From an uncultured Alphaproteobacteria bacterium (GTDB taxonomy: Bacteria; Pseudomonadota; Alphaproteobacteria; Micavibrionales; Micavibrionaceae): a DNA stretch of 64,000 nt. Of the stretch, positions 44,538 to 53,666 are shown piece by piece. The position numbers and the translations under genes are program-made. Location: NCBI GenBank assembly GCA_946480475.1, contig CAMLJM010000002.1, forward strand, positions 62,001-126,000. Direction: 5' to 3'. Under the pieces are notes generated by a model, which had not been told where the DNA came from, ran no database searches, and saw only the letters and a program-made list of their open reading frames with translations. Numbering within the stretch: position 1 is the first letter of the stretch; each line of letters starts with the position of its first letter.

Positions 44538-46607
44538 TTATACCAGCGCCGGGGCTTCATATTTAGGAGTGACCCTTGTGGCGTATGCCAATTCGGCTTC
44601 TGCTTGATTCATGTGCTCTTTTCCTGTTTTAGCCAACACTTCCCAGGGAAGCACATGTATGCATTCTTTTGTCGGAGGGATAGTGAAGGTGTCAATCCCT
44701 GCATTCCGGAGGCGCCAGATGGAGTCAAGGTCGGCGGCTTGATCGCCACAAAAATTGACACGTATGTCGGGATTAACCGCGCGCGCCCGGCGGACCATAT
44801 CCTCTATGACGGCCACTTCCTGAGGATATATTGTGCGGAAAGGATCGCGCCCCATACCTGCCGTTCGTGTGATCTTCAATCGGGCTTCATCGTCATAACG
44901 GGAAACCCCCAAGATGGCTGTGGCCAAATCATTCCCGCCAATACTGAGGGATGTGGCCCGAACGGCTATTTTTTCAATATCGTGGCATGCTTCCAGGCTT
45001 TCGATCATGGCGCAGGGGCGCATTTCCTGTTTTGCCCAAGCAGTATGCCCGGCTTGATGCGATGCATTTCTGAAGTCGCGTGATACGCTGAGAAACGATG
45101 AAACCCTGTCATCAAAGGGGATGGTAAGTGTAGGCGCATTTTTTTCTTCTTTGCCTACATAGGATTCTGCAAAAACGCCCATCTGCGCTTGATGCAATGT
45201 CTGTGTTACCGACATCATGATGCGCTTTCTTTCAGCTTCGGGAATCTCTTTCCAGTGCCGTTGGTCTTCCGGGGAAAGGAACTCTTCTGCTTTGATATCA
45301 ATCAGACGTAATTTCATGGAGACATCTGAAAAGTCAGCAAGTCTTTGCATGAAGGTGCGGCACCTGTCCTCAAATTCTCCGACATGTGTTTCTCGCGCCC
45401 CTTCTCCAAACAAAAGGCCTTTAATCATCGGGTCTGGTTTTTTCAGCAGGAAGAACTCGCTGCGCACCAGCCCCACATTCACATTCAATTCGCGCGCTAA
45501 TGCAAGGTTGTCCCAGTTGGAGGCGCAGATTTCAAAAGAAGGAACGTGAATGCCGAGAGTGCTGTAGGCTTTCTGCTTTTTTGGAAATTCACTCAGGCTG
45601 CCGCGCAGAATTCTTTTAGAGGCTTCCGGATCAAAAAGGCCTGTGAATTTGTCACCCAATATGCATTCGGCGGTATATAGTTTTCTCTGTGCGGGGTCGA
45701 GCGTTACAACAGATCCTGCAGGAAACTCTTGTTGCAGTTTTTCAAAAGCATCATGCGATTCTGCCGTAACAAGGCTTGGTATGCCATATCCTGCTAGCAG
45801 CTGCGGAATGTGACCCGGCAAGTCTGCATGACCACACACAACACCGGAAACATATCCTTTAGTGAGATAGGGAATCATGTCCTTTGTAAAGCGCTCGACA
45901 ATCAGAACGCTTTTTTCTCCGCGGGCGTGATTGGCCTCCAGGTCCGCATAAGAGAATGCGGCGCTGCCTTGCGCGGGTATGCCCCGCGATTCTTTGAAAA
46001 CAACCTCCAATGAAGGTTCTTTCGATACGGGAGATACGGCGTGCAGAATATTACTGATGGCTATGAGGGGCGTTTCGATGCTGTTTAATAAGCTGGCGAT
46101 TCCTATCTTCCGGTTTTTCAGTGATTCAATGTCTGCATCGGATATGGATGATGTTTGAGCGTGAGGGGCGTGTTCATGCTGATGCTTTGCGAGTGTGGCG
46201 CGAAATCCCAATCCGCCTGCGCCAACGGCTTTGTCGGCGCCAAAAGTGGGAATTGTCGGGTCGGTGATAGATAGAGCATGGGCCGCATCTATGGCCCGGT
46301 CAACAGATCCGCTGACGAAATAAATGCCCTCTACGGTTGCGCCATGCGCACGTATGGCATTTGCGCAGGCAATTCCATTTTGTACAGGGTCAAGATTTTC
46401 AACTTCATAATCACTGATGATGATGCACTCGTCACCATCAGCAACGTTATTTTCGATATAGAGTTGAATGCTGTCTGCGTCAGAAAAACCCTCGTATCGA
46501 GCTTCTGGAAATAAGATGCGGCAAGTCTGCTCCAGGATTTCACGCTGGACCAGATCATCGTCAAGGGCAATGACATGGAATGTCGTTTGAGTACCAGTGT
46601 ATACCAT
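44538..46607 (-). CDS. Receiver domain fused to a PEP-utilising enzyme
   Basis: 689 residues. Residues 10-145 form a response-regulator receiver (acidic LDDDL at 15-19, likely phospho-acceptor D66 in ISDYE, FVSGS strand). Residues about 235-295 resemble the phosphohistidine swivel domain of PEP synthase/PPDK/PTS enzyme I: PGHIPQLLAGYGIPSLV, with H266 in the catalytic position. From about residue 340 a PEP-binding TIM barrel follows: NVGLVRSEFFL near 382, GGNDLATAILGVSRYD near 554, and VNFCGDQAADL near 618 with the conserved cysteine. There is no ATP-grasp domain, so it is closer to enzyme I than PpsA. It could link a signal to phosphotransfer. Function unknown. Confidence 0.78.
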   Translation of the reverse strand: MVYTGTQTTFHVIALDDDLVQREILEQTCRILFPEARYEGFSDADSIQLYIENNVADGDECIIISDYEVENLDPVQNGIACANAIRAHGATVEGIYFVSGSVDRAIDAAHALSITDPTIPTFGADKAVGAGGLGFRATLAKHQHEHAPHAQTSSISDADIESLKNRKIGIASLLNSIETPLIAISNILHAVSPVSKEPSLEVVFKESRGIPAQGSAAFSYADLEANHARGEKSVLIVERFTKDMIPYLTKGYVSGVVCGHADLPGHIPQLLAGYGIPSLVTAESHDAFEKLQQEFPAGSVVTLDPAQRKLYTAECILGDKFTGLFDPEASKRILRGSLSEFPKKQKAYSTLGIHVPSFEICASNWDNLALARELNVNVGLVRSEFFLLKKPDPMIKGLLFGEGARETHVGEFEDRCRTFMQRLADFSDVSMKLRLIDIKAEEFLSPEDQRHWKEIPEAERKRIMMSVTQTLHQAQMGVFAESYVGKEEKNAPTLTIPFDDRVSSFLSVSRDFRNASHQAGHTAWAKQEMRPCAMIESLEACHDIEKIAVRATSLSIGGNDLATAILGVSRYDDEARLKITRTAGMGRDPFRTIYPQEVAVIEDMVRRARAVNPDIRVNFCGDQAADLDSIWRLRNAGIDTFTIPPTKECIHVLPWEVLAKTGKEHMNQAEAELAYATRVTPKYEAPALV

Positions 46608-46789
46608 TAAGGGTCTCTATTTAGCCGTATTGCAGTTTCTTTTTATACTTAAGTTATAAAACATCCAACTTTTGTGTAATAACAAGCAATATATAAAAAA
46701 GTGCCTAAATATTTCTGAATTTTTTTAAATATCGAATTTATTGATAAATGTGGAATTTATCCACAGGTTCGGGTTATAAAGGCGGCCTT
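46608..46789. other. AT-rich divergent region with DnaA box upstream of mnmG
   Basis: 182 bases, visibly very AT-rich. It contains a perfect DnaA box TTATCCACA at 46757-46765, preceded by TGTGGA at 46750-46755, which makes an inverted pair. Weak promoter-like hexamers occur (TTGCAG 46630, TTATAA 46654). In many bacteria oriC lies beside gidA/mnmG. Only one full box is seen and no GANTC site, so I rate it below the hemE region as an origin; it may be a DnaA-responsive promoter. Confidence 0.45.
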
Positions 46790-48688
46790 ATGAATTTGGA
46801 TCCCAGCACAATTTTTGACGTGATTGTTGTCGGTGGCGGCCATGCCGGTTGCGAGGCCGCAGCGGCTTCTGCCCGCATGGGGGCCAGAACAGCACTTTTG
46901 ACCCATAAATTTGAAACCATCGGCGCCATGTCCTGTAACCCGGCGATCGGCGGCTTGGGCAAGGGCCACCTGGTGCGTGAGATTGACGCTTTAGATGGTA
47001 TTATGGGCCGCGTGATCGATCAGGCCGGAATCCAGTTCCGGATGCTGAATGCTTCCAAGGGTCCTGCGGTGCGTGGCCCGCGCGCGCAGGCTGACCGCAA
47101 GCTTTACAAGCAAGCCATGCAGGCCATGCTTTCAGACTATCCGAACCTGACCGTGATTGTCGGGGCGGCTGATGATCTGATCCTGAATGCTTCACGTGAA
47201 ATAGCGGGTCTTCGAACTCTGGATGGCCGGGAGTTTTCGTGCCGTTCCGTGGTGCTGACCACGGGCACATTCCTGCGGGGTTTGATCCACCGGGGCGAGG
47301 AGCGTATTCCGGCAGGCCGCGTGGGCGAGCAGCCCACCGTTGGGTTAGCAGAAACCCTTGAAAAGCTTGAATTTCCACTAGGTCGCCTGAAAACCGGAAC
47401 TCCGGCGCGGCTGGATGGCCGGACGATTAACTGGAGTATTCTTGAGGAGCAGGCTGGCGACAATCCGCCACAGCCTTTCTCCTTCATGAATACGGCCATT
47501 ACCGTACCGCAGATTTCCTGCTTCATTACGCATACCAGCCAGAAAACCCATGAAATCATACGGGCGAACCTGCACCGTGCGCCGATGTACTCTGGGGCAA
47601 TCAAGGGCACGGGCCCCCGCTACTGCCCCTCCATTGAGGATAAAGTTGTGCGCTTTGCCGATAAGGAGCGCCATCAGATTTTCCTGGAGCCTGAGGGGTT
47701 GGACGATCACACAGTCTATCCGAATGGGATCTCAAACGCCCTGCCGATTGAGGTGCAGGCTGAACTGCTGAAATCTATCCCGGGTCTTGAGAATACCGCC
47801 GTTTTCGAGTGGGCCTACGCCATAGAGTATGATTATTGTGACCCTCGCGATCTTAAAAATACCCTTGAATCCCGCCGGTTACCCGGCCTTTTCCTGGCTG
47901 GTCAGATTAATGGCACCACAGGCTATGAAGAGGCGGCGGCCCAGGGCTTAATGGCCGGTTTGAATGCGGCTTTACTGGCTGAGGGCGCTGGGCGCACTTT
48001 TGTTCTGGACCGTGCGGATGCCTATATCGGGGTTTTAATAGACGACCTGATTTCCCGGGGGGCACCGGAACCTTACCGTATGTTTACTAGCCGGGCGGAG
48101 TACCGTTTGCGCTTGCGCGGGGACAATGCAGATCAGCGTTTAACGGACCTAGGAATGGGTCTGGGTTGCGTCTCTGTTTCACGTGAAACATCGTGGCTGA
48201 GAAAAAGAAGCGATCTGGAGGCCGCCTATGCTCTTGCAAAGGGCCTTGTAGCGACTCCCAATGTTTTGGCTGAATCCGGGGTTCAGGTGAATATGGATGG
48301 TCAACGCCGAAGTGCATTTGATCTTATAGGATATGCCCATGTAGGTTGGGATGGAGCGGTCAAGGCTTGGCCGGAATTGAATAGTCTACCTCCTGCTGTC
48401 ATTGAGCAATTAAAGATTGATGCCTTGTATAGCGGTTATCTGGATCGTCAGGACGTTGATGTTGAGGCCTTCCGTAAGGATGAGGCGTTAGTATTACCAG
48501 AGGATATTAATTACTCGGCGATTGGCAGCCTTTCTACTGAAATTCGTATGAAGCTGGATAAGGCCCGTCCTGCTACGCTGGGTGCTGCAGCTCGTATCCC
48601 GGGTGTGACGCCTGCGGCTATTATCGCTCTTTTGCGCTACGTAAAGCGCAAGGATCCCCGTAAGCAGGATGCGTCTAATGCAGCCTGA
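46790..48688 (+). CDS. mnmG: tRNA U34 carboxymethylaminomethyl synthesis enzyme MnmG (GidA)
   Basis: 632 residues from ATG 46790, with AAGGCGG upstream; the frame is open 42 bases further. FAD- and NADH-dependent partner of MnmE. FAD-binding [12 protein letters not shown] at 13-24, [35 protein letters not shown], and the [20 protein letters not shown] block. Two parS-like sites lie in its coding sequence (47188, 48175), read as ASREI and VSRET. The start of rsmG overlaps its end by 11 bases. Confidence 0.97.
   Translation: MNLDPSTIFDVIVVGGGHAGCEAAAASARMGARTALLTHKFETIGAMSCNPAIGGLGKGHLVREIDALDGIMGRVIDQAGIQFRMLNASKGPAVRGPRAQADRKLYKQAMQAMLSDYPNLTVIVGAADDLILNASREIAGLRTLDGREFSCRSVVLTTGTFLRGLIHRGEERIPAGRVGEQPTVGLAETLEKLEFPLGRLKTGTPARLDGRTINWSILEEQAGDNPPQPFSFMNTAITVPQISCFITHTSQKTHEIIRANLHRAPMYSGAIKGTGPRYCPSIEDKVVRFADKERHQIFLEPEGLDDHTVYPNGISNALPIEVQAELLKSIPGLENTAVFEWAYAIEYDYCDPRDLKNTLESRRLPGLFLAGQINGTTGYEEAAAQGLMAGLNAALLAEGAGRTFVLDRADAYIGVLIDDLISRGAPEPYRMFTSRAEYRLRLRGDNADQRLTDLGMGLGCVSVSRETSWLRKRSDLEAAYALAKGLVATPNVLAESGVQVNMDGQRRSAFDLIGYAHVGWDGAVKAWPELNSLPPAVIEQLKIDALYSGYLDRQDVDVEAFRKDEALVLPEDINYSAIGSLSTEIRMKLDKARPATLGAAARIPGVTPAAIIALLRYVKRKDPRKQDASNAA
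47188..47203. promoter_or_regulatory. Degenerate parS site in mnmG
   Basis: TGCTTCACGTGAAATA matches the parS consensus TGTTTCACGTGAAACA at 14 of 16 positions, with the central TTCACGTGAA intact. ParB binding here would be weaker than at the perfect sites. Confidence 0.5.
48175..48190. promoter_or_regulatory. parS: parS centromere site (perfect), within mnmG
   Basis: TGTTTCACGTGAAACA is a full 16-bp palindrome identical to the chromosomal parS consensus bound by ParB. It is read in frame as V-S-R-E-T. It lies 2.1 kb from parB. Confidence 0.92.
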
Positions 48689-49388
48689 TGTTTCACGTGA
48701 ATCATTCGCGCGTGAAACGGGTATTAACAATGTTTCACGTGAATCATTGGAAAAGCTGGCCCATTATCTCGCTATGTTGGAGAAGTGGCAGAAGGCTGTA
48801 AATCTCGTTAGTCCTTCTACTCTGCCTGATGCATGGCGCCGCCATTTTTTTGATTCCGCGCAGTTGGGGCCATTGCTGGGCATTGGCGAGATATTGGCTG
48901 CGCGCCAACGCAGGGTTGCCGCTAACCCCGTTTGCTATGAAGGCGGCGGGCCTGACATTGAGAAGGTTGTCTTGTTTGATTTTGGCAGCGGGGCTGGTTT
49001 CCCCGGGTTGGTGCTGGCCATGCTCTATCCCGAGCAGCTTTCGGTTCATCTGGTAGAATCAGACCAAAAGAAGTGTTCTTTCATGGCCGCTGTTTCACGT
49101 GAAACAAATACGAGCGTATCGATTCACAATGTCCGGATTGAATCTCTGAAAACCGATGCTGTACCGGATATCATTTCTGCACGCGCTCTTGCTGATTTAA
49201 GTTTGCTTTTGGAGTATGCTGAACCATGGGCGCATAAGAATCCTGACTTGGTTCTGCTGCTCCCCAAAGGCGAAAATTTTGCCGCTGAAGTTGAAAAAGC
49301 TGGTCCGGAACGTTTTGCACAGTGTGAAGAATTTATCAGCAAAACCGATGAAAAGGCCAGAATATTGCGGATTTCAGGCCTTAAATAG
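48678..49388 (+). CDS. rsmG: 16S rRNA (guanine527-N7)-methyltransferase RsmG (GidB)
   Basis: 236 residues from ATG 48678 (an ATG at 48669 is possible). SAM-binding motif [15 protein letters not shown] near residues 99-113 and [12 protein letters not shown] near 123. The [19 protein letters not shown] N-terminal block is present as [15 protein letters not shown]. Methylates G527 of 16S rRNA. Three parS sites lie inside the gene, two in the first 23 codons, and shape the protein sequence (VSRES, VSRES, VSRET). Confidence 0.95.
   Translation: MQPDVSRESFARETGINNVSRESLEKLAHYLAMLEKWQKAVNLVSPSTLPDAWRRHFFDSAQLGPLLGIGEILAARQRRVAANPVCYEGGGPDIEKVVLFDFGSGAGFPGLVLAMLYPEQLSVHLVESDQKKCSFMAAVSRETNTSVSIHNVRIESLKTDAVPDIISARALADLSLLLEYAEPWAHKNPDLVLLLPKGENFAAEVEKAGPERFAQCEEFISKTDEKARILRISGLK
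48689..48704. promoter_or_regulatory. parS: parS site (15/16), start of rsmG
   Basis: TGTTTCACGTGAATCA differs from the perfect parS palindrome by one base. It overlaps the start region of rsmG, in frame as V-S-R-E-S. Confidence 0.8.
48731..48746. promoter_or_regulatory. parS: parS site (15/16), rsmG
   Basis: A second TGTTTCACGTGAATCA, an exact copy of the site 42 bases upstream; the 42-base spacing is exactly four helical turns. A half-site (CGCGTGAAAC) lies between them. Confidence 0.8.
49091..49106. promoter_or_regulatory. parS: parS site (perfect), rsmG
   Basis: TGTTTCACGTGAAACA, identical to the site in mnmG, in frame as V-S-R-E-T. About 1.2 kb from parB. Confidence 0.92.
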
Positions 49389-49461
49389 GCTGTGCGTAAA
49401 GGAATGATTATTTCGACTCATTTTCTTGCCGGAACGAGTCGTATTAGATAGAAGTAGAGCC

Positions 49462-50304
49462 ATGACAGAGAATCTCCCTACAGTAACGAACATTCCCCGT
49501 ATTCTGGCAGTTTGTAACCAGAAGGGCGGCGTTGGTAAAACCACGACCGCTGTAAACCTGGCAACGGCTTTAAGTGCTGTAGGCAGACGGGTTCTGCTAG
49601 TTGATTTGGACTCTCAGGGTAATGCGACCACAGGTCTGGGCATTAAGCGTTCCAGCATCGTTAAAAGCACTTATGATGTGTTGTTTCATGAAGCTCCTAT
49701 TCATGAAATCGTTATGGAAACGAGAGTGCCGCGCCTTCATGTCGCACCATCCACCATTCATCTCTCCGGCGCAGAAATTGAGCTCGTGACGGTTGACCGT
49801 CGTGAATATCGTCTGCGTGAGATGCTTCGCGTACCTCTGCCGTATGATTACGTGATTATGGATTGTCCTCCGGCACTCAATCTTTTGACCTTGAATGCGC
49901 TTGTTGCTGCCGATGCGATTGTGGTGCCTTTGCAATGTGAATTTTATGCCCTTGAGGGTTTGGCGCATCTTCTCAAAACCATCGAGCGTGTGCGTAAAAG
50001 TTTCAACCCTGCGCTTGATATACATGGTGTCGTTCTGACCATGTATGACAAGCGTAACAAGCTCTCCGTGATGGTTGAGGAAGACGTACGGGGCTTCCTT
50101 GGCGATAAGGTTTACAAGACGATGATTCCCCGTAATGTACGCGTGTCAGAGGCCCCGAGTTTCGGGCTTCCTGCGATTGTGTACGATATGGGCTGCCCCG
50201 GCTCTGCGGCATACATACGGCTGGCCAGTGAAGTGATGAAACGCGAGAAAATTTTACTCGCTGAAAAACCCTCTCAAAATTCCCCTAAAGAACAAGTGGC
50301 TTAA
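49462..50304 (+). CDS. parA: Chromosome partitioning ATPase ParA
   Basis: 280 residues from ATG 49462 (the frame is open to a TTG at 49426). Deviant Walker A KGGVGKT at 21-27, Walker B YVIMDCPPALNLLT, and IVPLQCEFYALEGL switch-type sequence typical of chromosomal Soj/ParA. Drives origin segregation with ParB-parS. An imperfect inverted repeat (CGACTC ... GAGTCG, 49414-49441) lies just before the start. parB begins 5 bases after its stop. Confidence 0.96.
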   Translation: MTENLPTVTNIPRILAVCNQKGGVGKTTTAVNLATALSAVGRRVLLVDLDSQGNATTGLGIKRSSIVKSTYDVLFHEAPIHEIVMETRVPRLHVAPSTIHLSGAEIELVTVDRREYRLREMLRVPLPYDYVIMDCPPALNLLTLNALVAADAIVVPLQCEFYALEGLAHLLKTIERVRKSFNPALDIHGVVLTMYDKRNKLSVMVEEDVRGFLGDKVYKTMIPRNVRVSEAPSFGLPAIVYDMGCPGSAAYIRLASEVMKREKILLAEKPSQNSPKEQVA

Positions 50305-50309
50305 TAGAA

Positions 50310-51272
50310 ATGAGCGATGACATGACAATAAATACTGCAAAAAGACAACGTGGCCTGGGCCGCGGCCTGAATGCTCTGTTTGAAGATGATGAAGTGACAT
50401 TTGCTACACAGGGTTCGTCTAACCCCATTCCCGAAATTCCGGTGCCAGCAGCACAGAATAGCAATTCGGGTGCGAATGCGGGGCCCCGCCGTACCCTGGG
50501 TATTGATCTTTTGCAGCCAAGCCCATTCCAACCCCGCCAATATATGGATGAAAACGCACTATCTGAATTGGCGCAATCTGTCGCCGTTCATGGCGTGTTA
50601 CAGCCCATCCTGGTGCGTCAGGTGCCAGGTCAGACTAATAAGTGGGAAATCATCGCCGGTGAACGCCGCTGGCGTGCGGCGCAACGTGCAAAGCTACATG
50701 AGGTGCCGGTTGTTATTCGCGAGTTTGATGATGAAACAGCCGCTGAAATTGCGCTGATTGAAAACCTGCAGCGCGCCGACCTCAATGCGCTTGAAGAAGC
50801 ACAGGGCATCAAGAAATTGATGGATGATTACGGCCATACGCAGGAAAAGCTTGCTGCCGTTCTCGGTAAGAGCCGTAGTTATGTTGCGAACATGACGCGT
50901 TTATTATCGTTGCCGACAGCGGTTCATGTGATGATGCATGAAGGCAAACTCTCCGCAGGTCATGCGAAAATTCTTGTGAATGCCGCGCGTCCGGAAGAAC
51001 TGGCGCGCCGTATCGTTGCTGAAGGTCTCACAGTACGTGAAGCTGAAAAGATGGCCGCGTCTGAAGAGAAGGCAAAGCCAACGAAAGCAACATCGGCACG
51101 CACAGCCGTAGCTAAAGATGTGAATGTCGTTGCGCTTGAGAAAGACCTGACAGACAAGCTTGGCCTGAAAGTTGTGATCGACCTCAAGAAGAACGGCCAC
51201 GGCGCTGTGCGCGTCGAATACAAATCGCTTGATCAGCTCGATGATATCATTCGTCGCATGACGAACGGTTAA
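50310..51272 (+). CDS. parB: Chromosome partitioning protein ParB
   Basis: 320 residues. CTPase and parS-binding protein that spreads from the parS sites of mnmG and rsmG. The N-terminal RGLGRGLNALF motif contacts ParA; the CTP-binding ParB/Srx region holds QPILVR and GERRWRAA; the helix-turn-helix is THEKLAAVLGKSRSYVANMTRLLSLP type. A linker rich in Lys/Ala precedes the C-terminal dimer domain. The stop abuts the stop of the convergent gene at 51273. Confidence 0.96.
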   Translation: MSDDMTINTAKRQRGLGRGLNALFEDDEVTFATQGSSNPIPEIPVPAAQNSNSGANAGPRRTLGIDLLQPSPFQPRQYMDENALSELAQSVAVHGVLQPILVRQVPGQTNKWEIIAGERRWRAAQRAKLHEVPVVIREFDDETAAEIALIENLQRADLNALEEAQGIKKLMDDYGHTQEKLAAVLGKSRSYVANMTRLLSLPTAVHVMMHEGKLSAGHAKILVNAARPEELARRIVAEGLTVREAEKMAASEEKAKPTKATSARTAVAKDVNVVALEKDLTDKLGLKVVIDLKKNGHGAVRVEYKSLDQLDDIIRRMTNG

Positions 51273-52211
51273 TCAAGGTCTTCCAAGATCTTTTGGTTTT
51301 GGCGGGAAATTTGTTGATGCCCGGACAAGCTGATCTCTGAAGTCGATTCGGTCTCTTGTCAGGTGGCGTCCCTGAATGCCATGGCCTAGCTCTGCCAGAT
51401 AATGCGCTTCATCAGCATCCTTTACACGCTCAAAAATAAATTTTGCGTGTGGCGCTACTGTCAGAATTTTCTGTACGAGATCTTCAAGCACATGGCGTTT
51501 TAATGGCTGCAGCGCTTCCTCGACTGTTTCGCCATCAATCTTCACATAGTCGATAATCTCTTTCAAATTATCGAGGCGTTCCCAGTCAACGCTATCAATG
51601 TTACTGCCACTTTGTACTTGTCGCTGATGATCGTGATAGAAGTCATCAATGGCGAATTTGCAACCGAATTCCCTCTTCATTTGCAGCAGCACTTCACGGC
51701 ACGGATTGTTCGCAAGGTCATCTTCCGTGACTTCAAATGTCAACTGACCGTAAATTTCATCATGTGAGAAGTTATCGCGCAGTAATTGCGATACATCATT
51801 CCAGAAGTCCGCTGACGCCATATTGCGTGCTGATGTGTTGATAGAGATTGGCATAAGTTTCTCTGACAGGGCCTGCTCTATCGCGGCCACTATGATAGCC
51901 TTATCAAGCGGGCCTTGCAGCCCCGCCTCGGCGATAATAGTAATCGGGCGCAAGGGACCTATACGTTCATTCTTTTCTGTATAGGGCCTTAAAAGCATTT
52001 CCGACGGGTATGTATACGTATCATCAGGTTCGCGAAGATCGTGCCAGATTTCCTCTTCGAAACGGAAGCGGCCTTTCTGTAAGGCATCAAGGAAACTCAA
52101 GGCATCTTCGGCCTCTTTTTCAGGCACAATACCAGCCGCTGCCTTCTGTTTCATGCCTAAGGAAACAGAGGCGATAAAATTCTGGAACTGAGTTTTTATT
52201 GTGGGACGCAT
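51273..52211 (-). CDS. Degenerate EAL-domain-like protein
   Basis: 312 residues. From about residue 90 the EAL fold can be followed: IIAEAGLQGPLDKA, ISINTSARNM (family SVNLSA), LTFEVTEDDL (family LEITE), FAIDDFYHD (family DDFGTG), DYVKIDGE (family LKID) and a late LGHGIQGRHLTR. The EAL signature itself is not found; the matching N-terminal region reads RFRFEEEIWHDL, and DDFGTG is altered. It may bind c-di-GMP or a protein without hydrolysing the nucleotide. No membrane or PAS domain. Convergent with parB. Confidence 0.7.
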   Translation of the reverse strand: MRPTIKTQFQNFIASVSLGMKQKAAAGIVPEKEAEDALSFLDALQKGRFRFEEEIWHDLREPDDTYTYPSEMLLRPYTEKNERIGPLRPITIIAEAGLQGPLDKAIIVAAIEQALSEKLMPISINTSARNMASADFWNDVSQLLRDNFSHDEIYGQLTFEVTEDDLANNPCREVLLQMKREFGCKFAIDDFYHDHQRQVQSGSNIDSVDWERLDNLKEIIDYVKIDGETVEEALQPLKRHVLEDLVQKILTVAPHAKFIFERVKDADEAHYLAELGHGIQGRHLTRDRIDFRDQLVRASTNFPPKPKDLGRP

Positions 52212-52302
52212 AGGAATAACTTAGCAGGAAAATTGTGAATAAGCGCGAAATTAAATGCAGGAAAGGGGTCACTAGTTCCCTATATCAGGCAATATTGTTG
52301 CC

Positions 52303-52803
52303 ATGACAAAGATTTTAATGGCTTTTGGTGCGGTGCTGCTGCTGGCGGCCTGCGGTTTTACCCCCCTGTATGGCGAGCATAGTGCCGGGGCTGATAAAAG
52401 CGTACGTGCCGAACTGGGGCGCATCTATATCGGCAACATCGCTGACCAGCCAGGGCAATATCTAAGAAACGCCCTGATGGACCGTTTTTACAGCACTGGT
52501 CGTCCCGGTGCGCAGGCTGCCTATAATCTTTCCGTCGCGACGATTGGCGAAAGCCGTAGCGAGCTTGATATTACAAAGACTTCCGATAGCACGCGCGCCC
52601 AGCTGTATCTTACGACTTCCATGGTTCTCAAGGATCAGCAGGGACAGGAACTGCTAAAGCGTTCTTTAACGGCTGTCACCAGTTACAATATCCTCGATAG
52701 CCAATTCACAACCCGGGTTGCTGAAGATGCAGCACGCCGTCAGGCCCTTGACGATCTGGCGCGGCAAATTGAGACGCATATCCTGCTCTACTTTAACCGC
52801 TAA
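52303..52803 (+). CDS. lptE: LPS-assembly lipoprotein LptE
   Basis: 166 residues. Lipoprotein signal with lipobox LAAC followed by GFTPLYG, the hallmark LptE start. The rest shows alpha/beta LptE-type periodicity (YIGNIADQPGQYLRNALMDRF, DEL-like strand pairs, ARRQALDDLARQIETHILLYF). With LptD it inserts LPS into the outer membrane. In most alphaproteobacteria lptE is followed by holA; here an unknown gene lies between. Confidence 0.88.
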   Translation: MTKILMAFGAVLLLAACGFTPLYGEHSAGADKSVRAELGRIYIGNIADQPGQYLRNALMDRFYSTGRPGAQAAYNLSVATIGESRSELDITKTSDSTRAQLYLTTSMVLKDQQGQELLKRSLTAVTSYNILDSQFTTRVAEDAARRQALDDLARQIETHILLYFNR

Positions 52804-53086
52804 CCCCTATTATATTTGACATAACTAAAGGCGTTATGCTAGGCTCTCTGGAATTAAGGGTTGGGGCTATGTCTCTTTTTTCTATTGCGCGGCACAATTT
52901 TAATTGACTTACGATGCTGATACGGGTTACGACAACTATATGAGAACACAAATCGCCATTATTATTTCAATTATTACCGCCGGCAGGGCCTAATCTCCCT
53001 GCCCTCCAGGCGGATGTGGCGTTTCTCAAATTCCCTAGCGCATCCCGAAAAACCGACCCTAATACCGGCTTTTAAGGATGCCTGTC
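52804..53086 (+). other. Leader region with Ile-rich mini-ORF and hairpin
   Basis: 280 bases between lptE and the 53087 gene. A perfect -35 TTGACA (52816-52821) has only a weak -10 (TAGGCT at 52840). A 17-codon ORF at 52940-52993 encodes a peptide with six isoleucines (IAIIISIIT). Its end overlaps a perfect 7-bp hairpin GGCAGGG / CCCTGCC (52982-53003), which has no T-run. The arrangement resembles amino acid attenuation leaders, but the downstream gene is not a known ilv gene. It may be chance or a remnant. Confidence 0.35.
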
Positions 53087-53659
53087 ATGAAGTTTACTGT
53101 TGTCTCGCTATTCAATCACAAATCATTCGGCCTGGAAGAGCCGCATTATGCCGTTGTCGCCGACCTGCCCCGTCGTCTGGGTGGTGGCCAGCGCGTTCTG
53201 GACGTTGTGCCTGTATCTGAAGGCAGAGAGCCTGGCGAGTTGGTTAAGGGCTATCAGGAGGCCGCAAGATCGCTCCCCTATCGTTGCCATGAAGATGGCG
53301 GCGGAGAAATAGATTTTTTATCCAAGGATTTCAAAGGCAAAACTTATAAACAAAGCACGGCCTTCATACCTGCAAAGCCCCTGGCGGGTAAAGGATTCCC
53401 TGAAGCCCTGTTCGACTGGATGTGCTGGCGCGCCCGCGTGAAACTTTGGCTGCATCATCAGGACCGTGTTGTGTTGCCCCAGAATTTACAGGATCGCGTG
53501 CTGGAAACCACTGCTGCAGCGCTGAAAGAGCACACGGTTTCTGAAGATCACGGTTTTGCGCTTTATCAAGCCACGCTTAATAATAAAGCTACTGTTGCTG
53601 AGCCTGCGCGCGCCGAAGTTCCCAAGACACTCTTGACCCAGAGACCCGCTCCCCTATGA
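53087..53659 (+). CDS. Unrecognised protein between lptE and holA
   Basis: 190 residues from ATG 53087, chosen because AAGGA lies 8 bases before it; the ATG at 53078 falls inside that site. Cytosolic by appearance: no signal or membrane segment. Features: SLFNHKSFGLEEPHYAVVADLP at the start and LFDWMCWRARVKLWLHHQDRV near residue 105. No family recognised. The stop is 7 bases from holA, so they share a transcript. Confidence 0.6.
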   Translation: MKFTVVSLFNHKSFGLEEPHYAVVADLPRRLGGGQRVLDVVPVSEGREPGELVKGYQEAARSLPYRCHEDGGGEIDFLSKDFKGKTYKQSTAFIPAKPLAGKGFPEALFDWMCWRARVKLWLHHQDRVVLPQNLQDRVLETTAAALKEHTVSEDHGFALYQATLNNKATVAEPARAEVPKTLLTQRPAPL

Positions 53660-53666
53660 TGCGGGT

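Noticed and set aside
47001..47378. Antisense open frames within mnmG
   Set aside because: Shadows of a conserved gene; no start signals or recognisable products.
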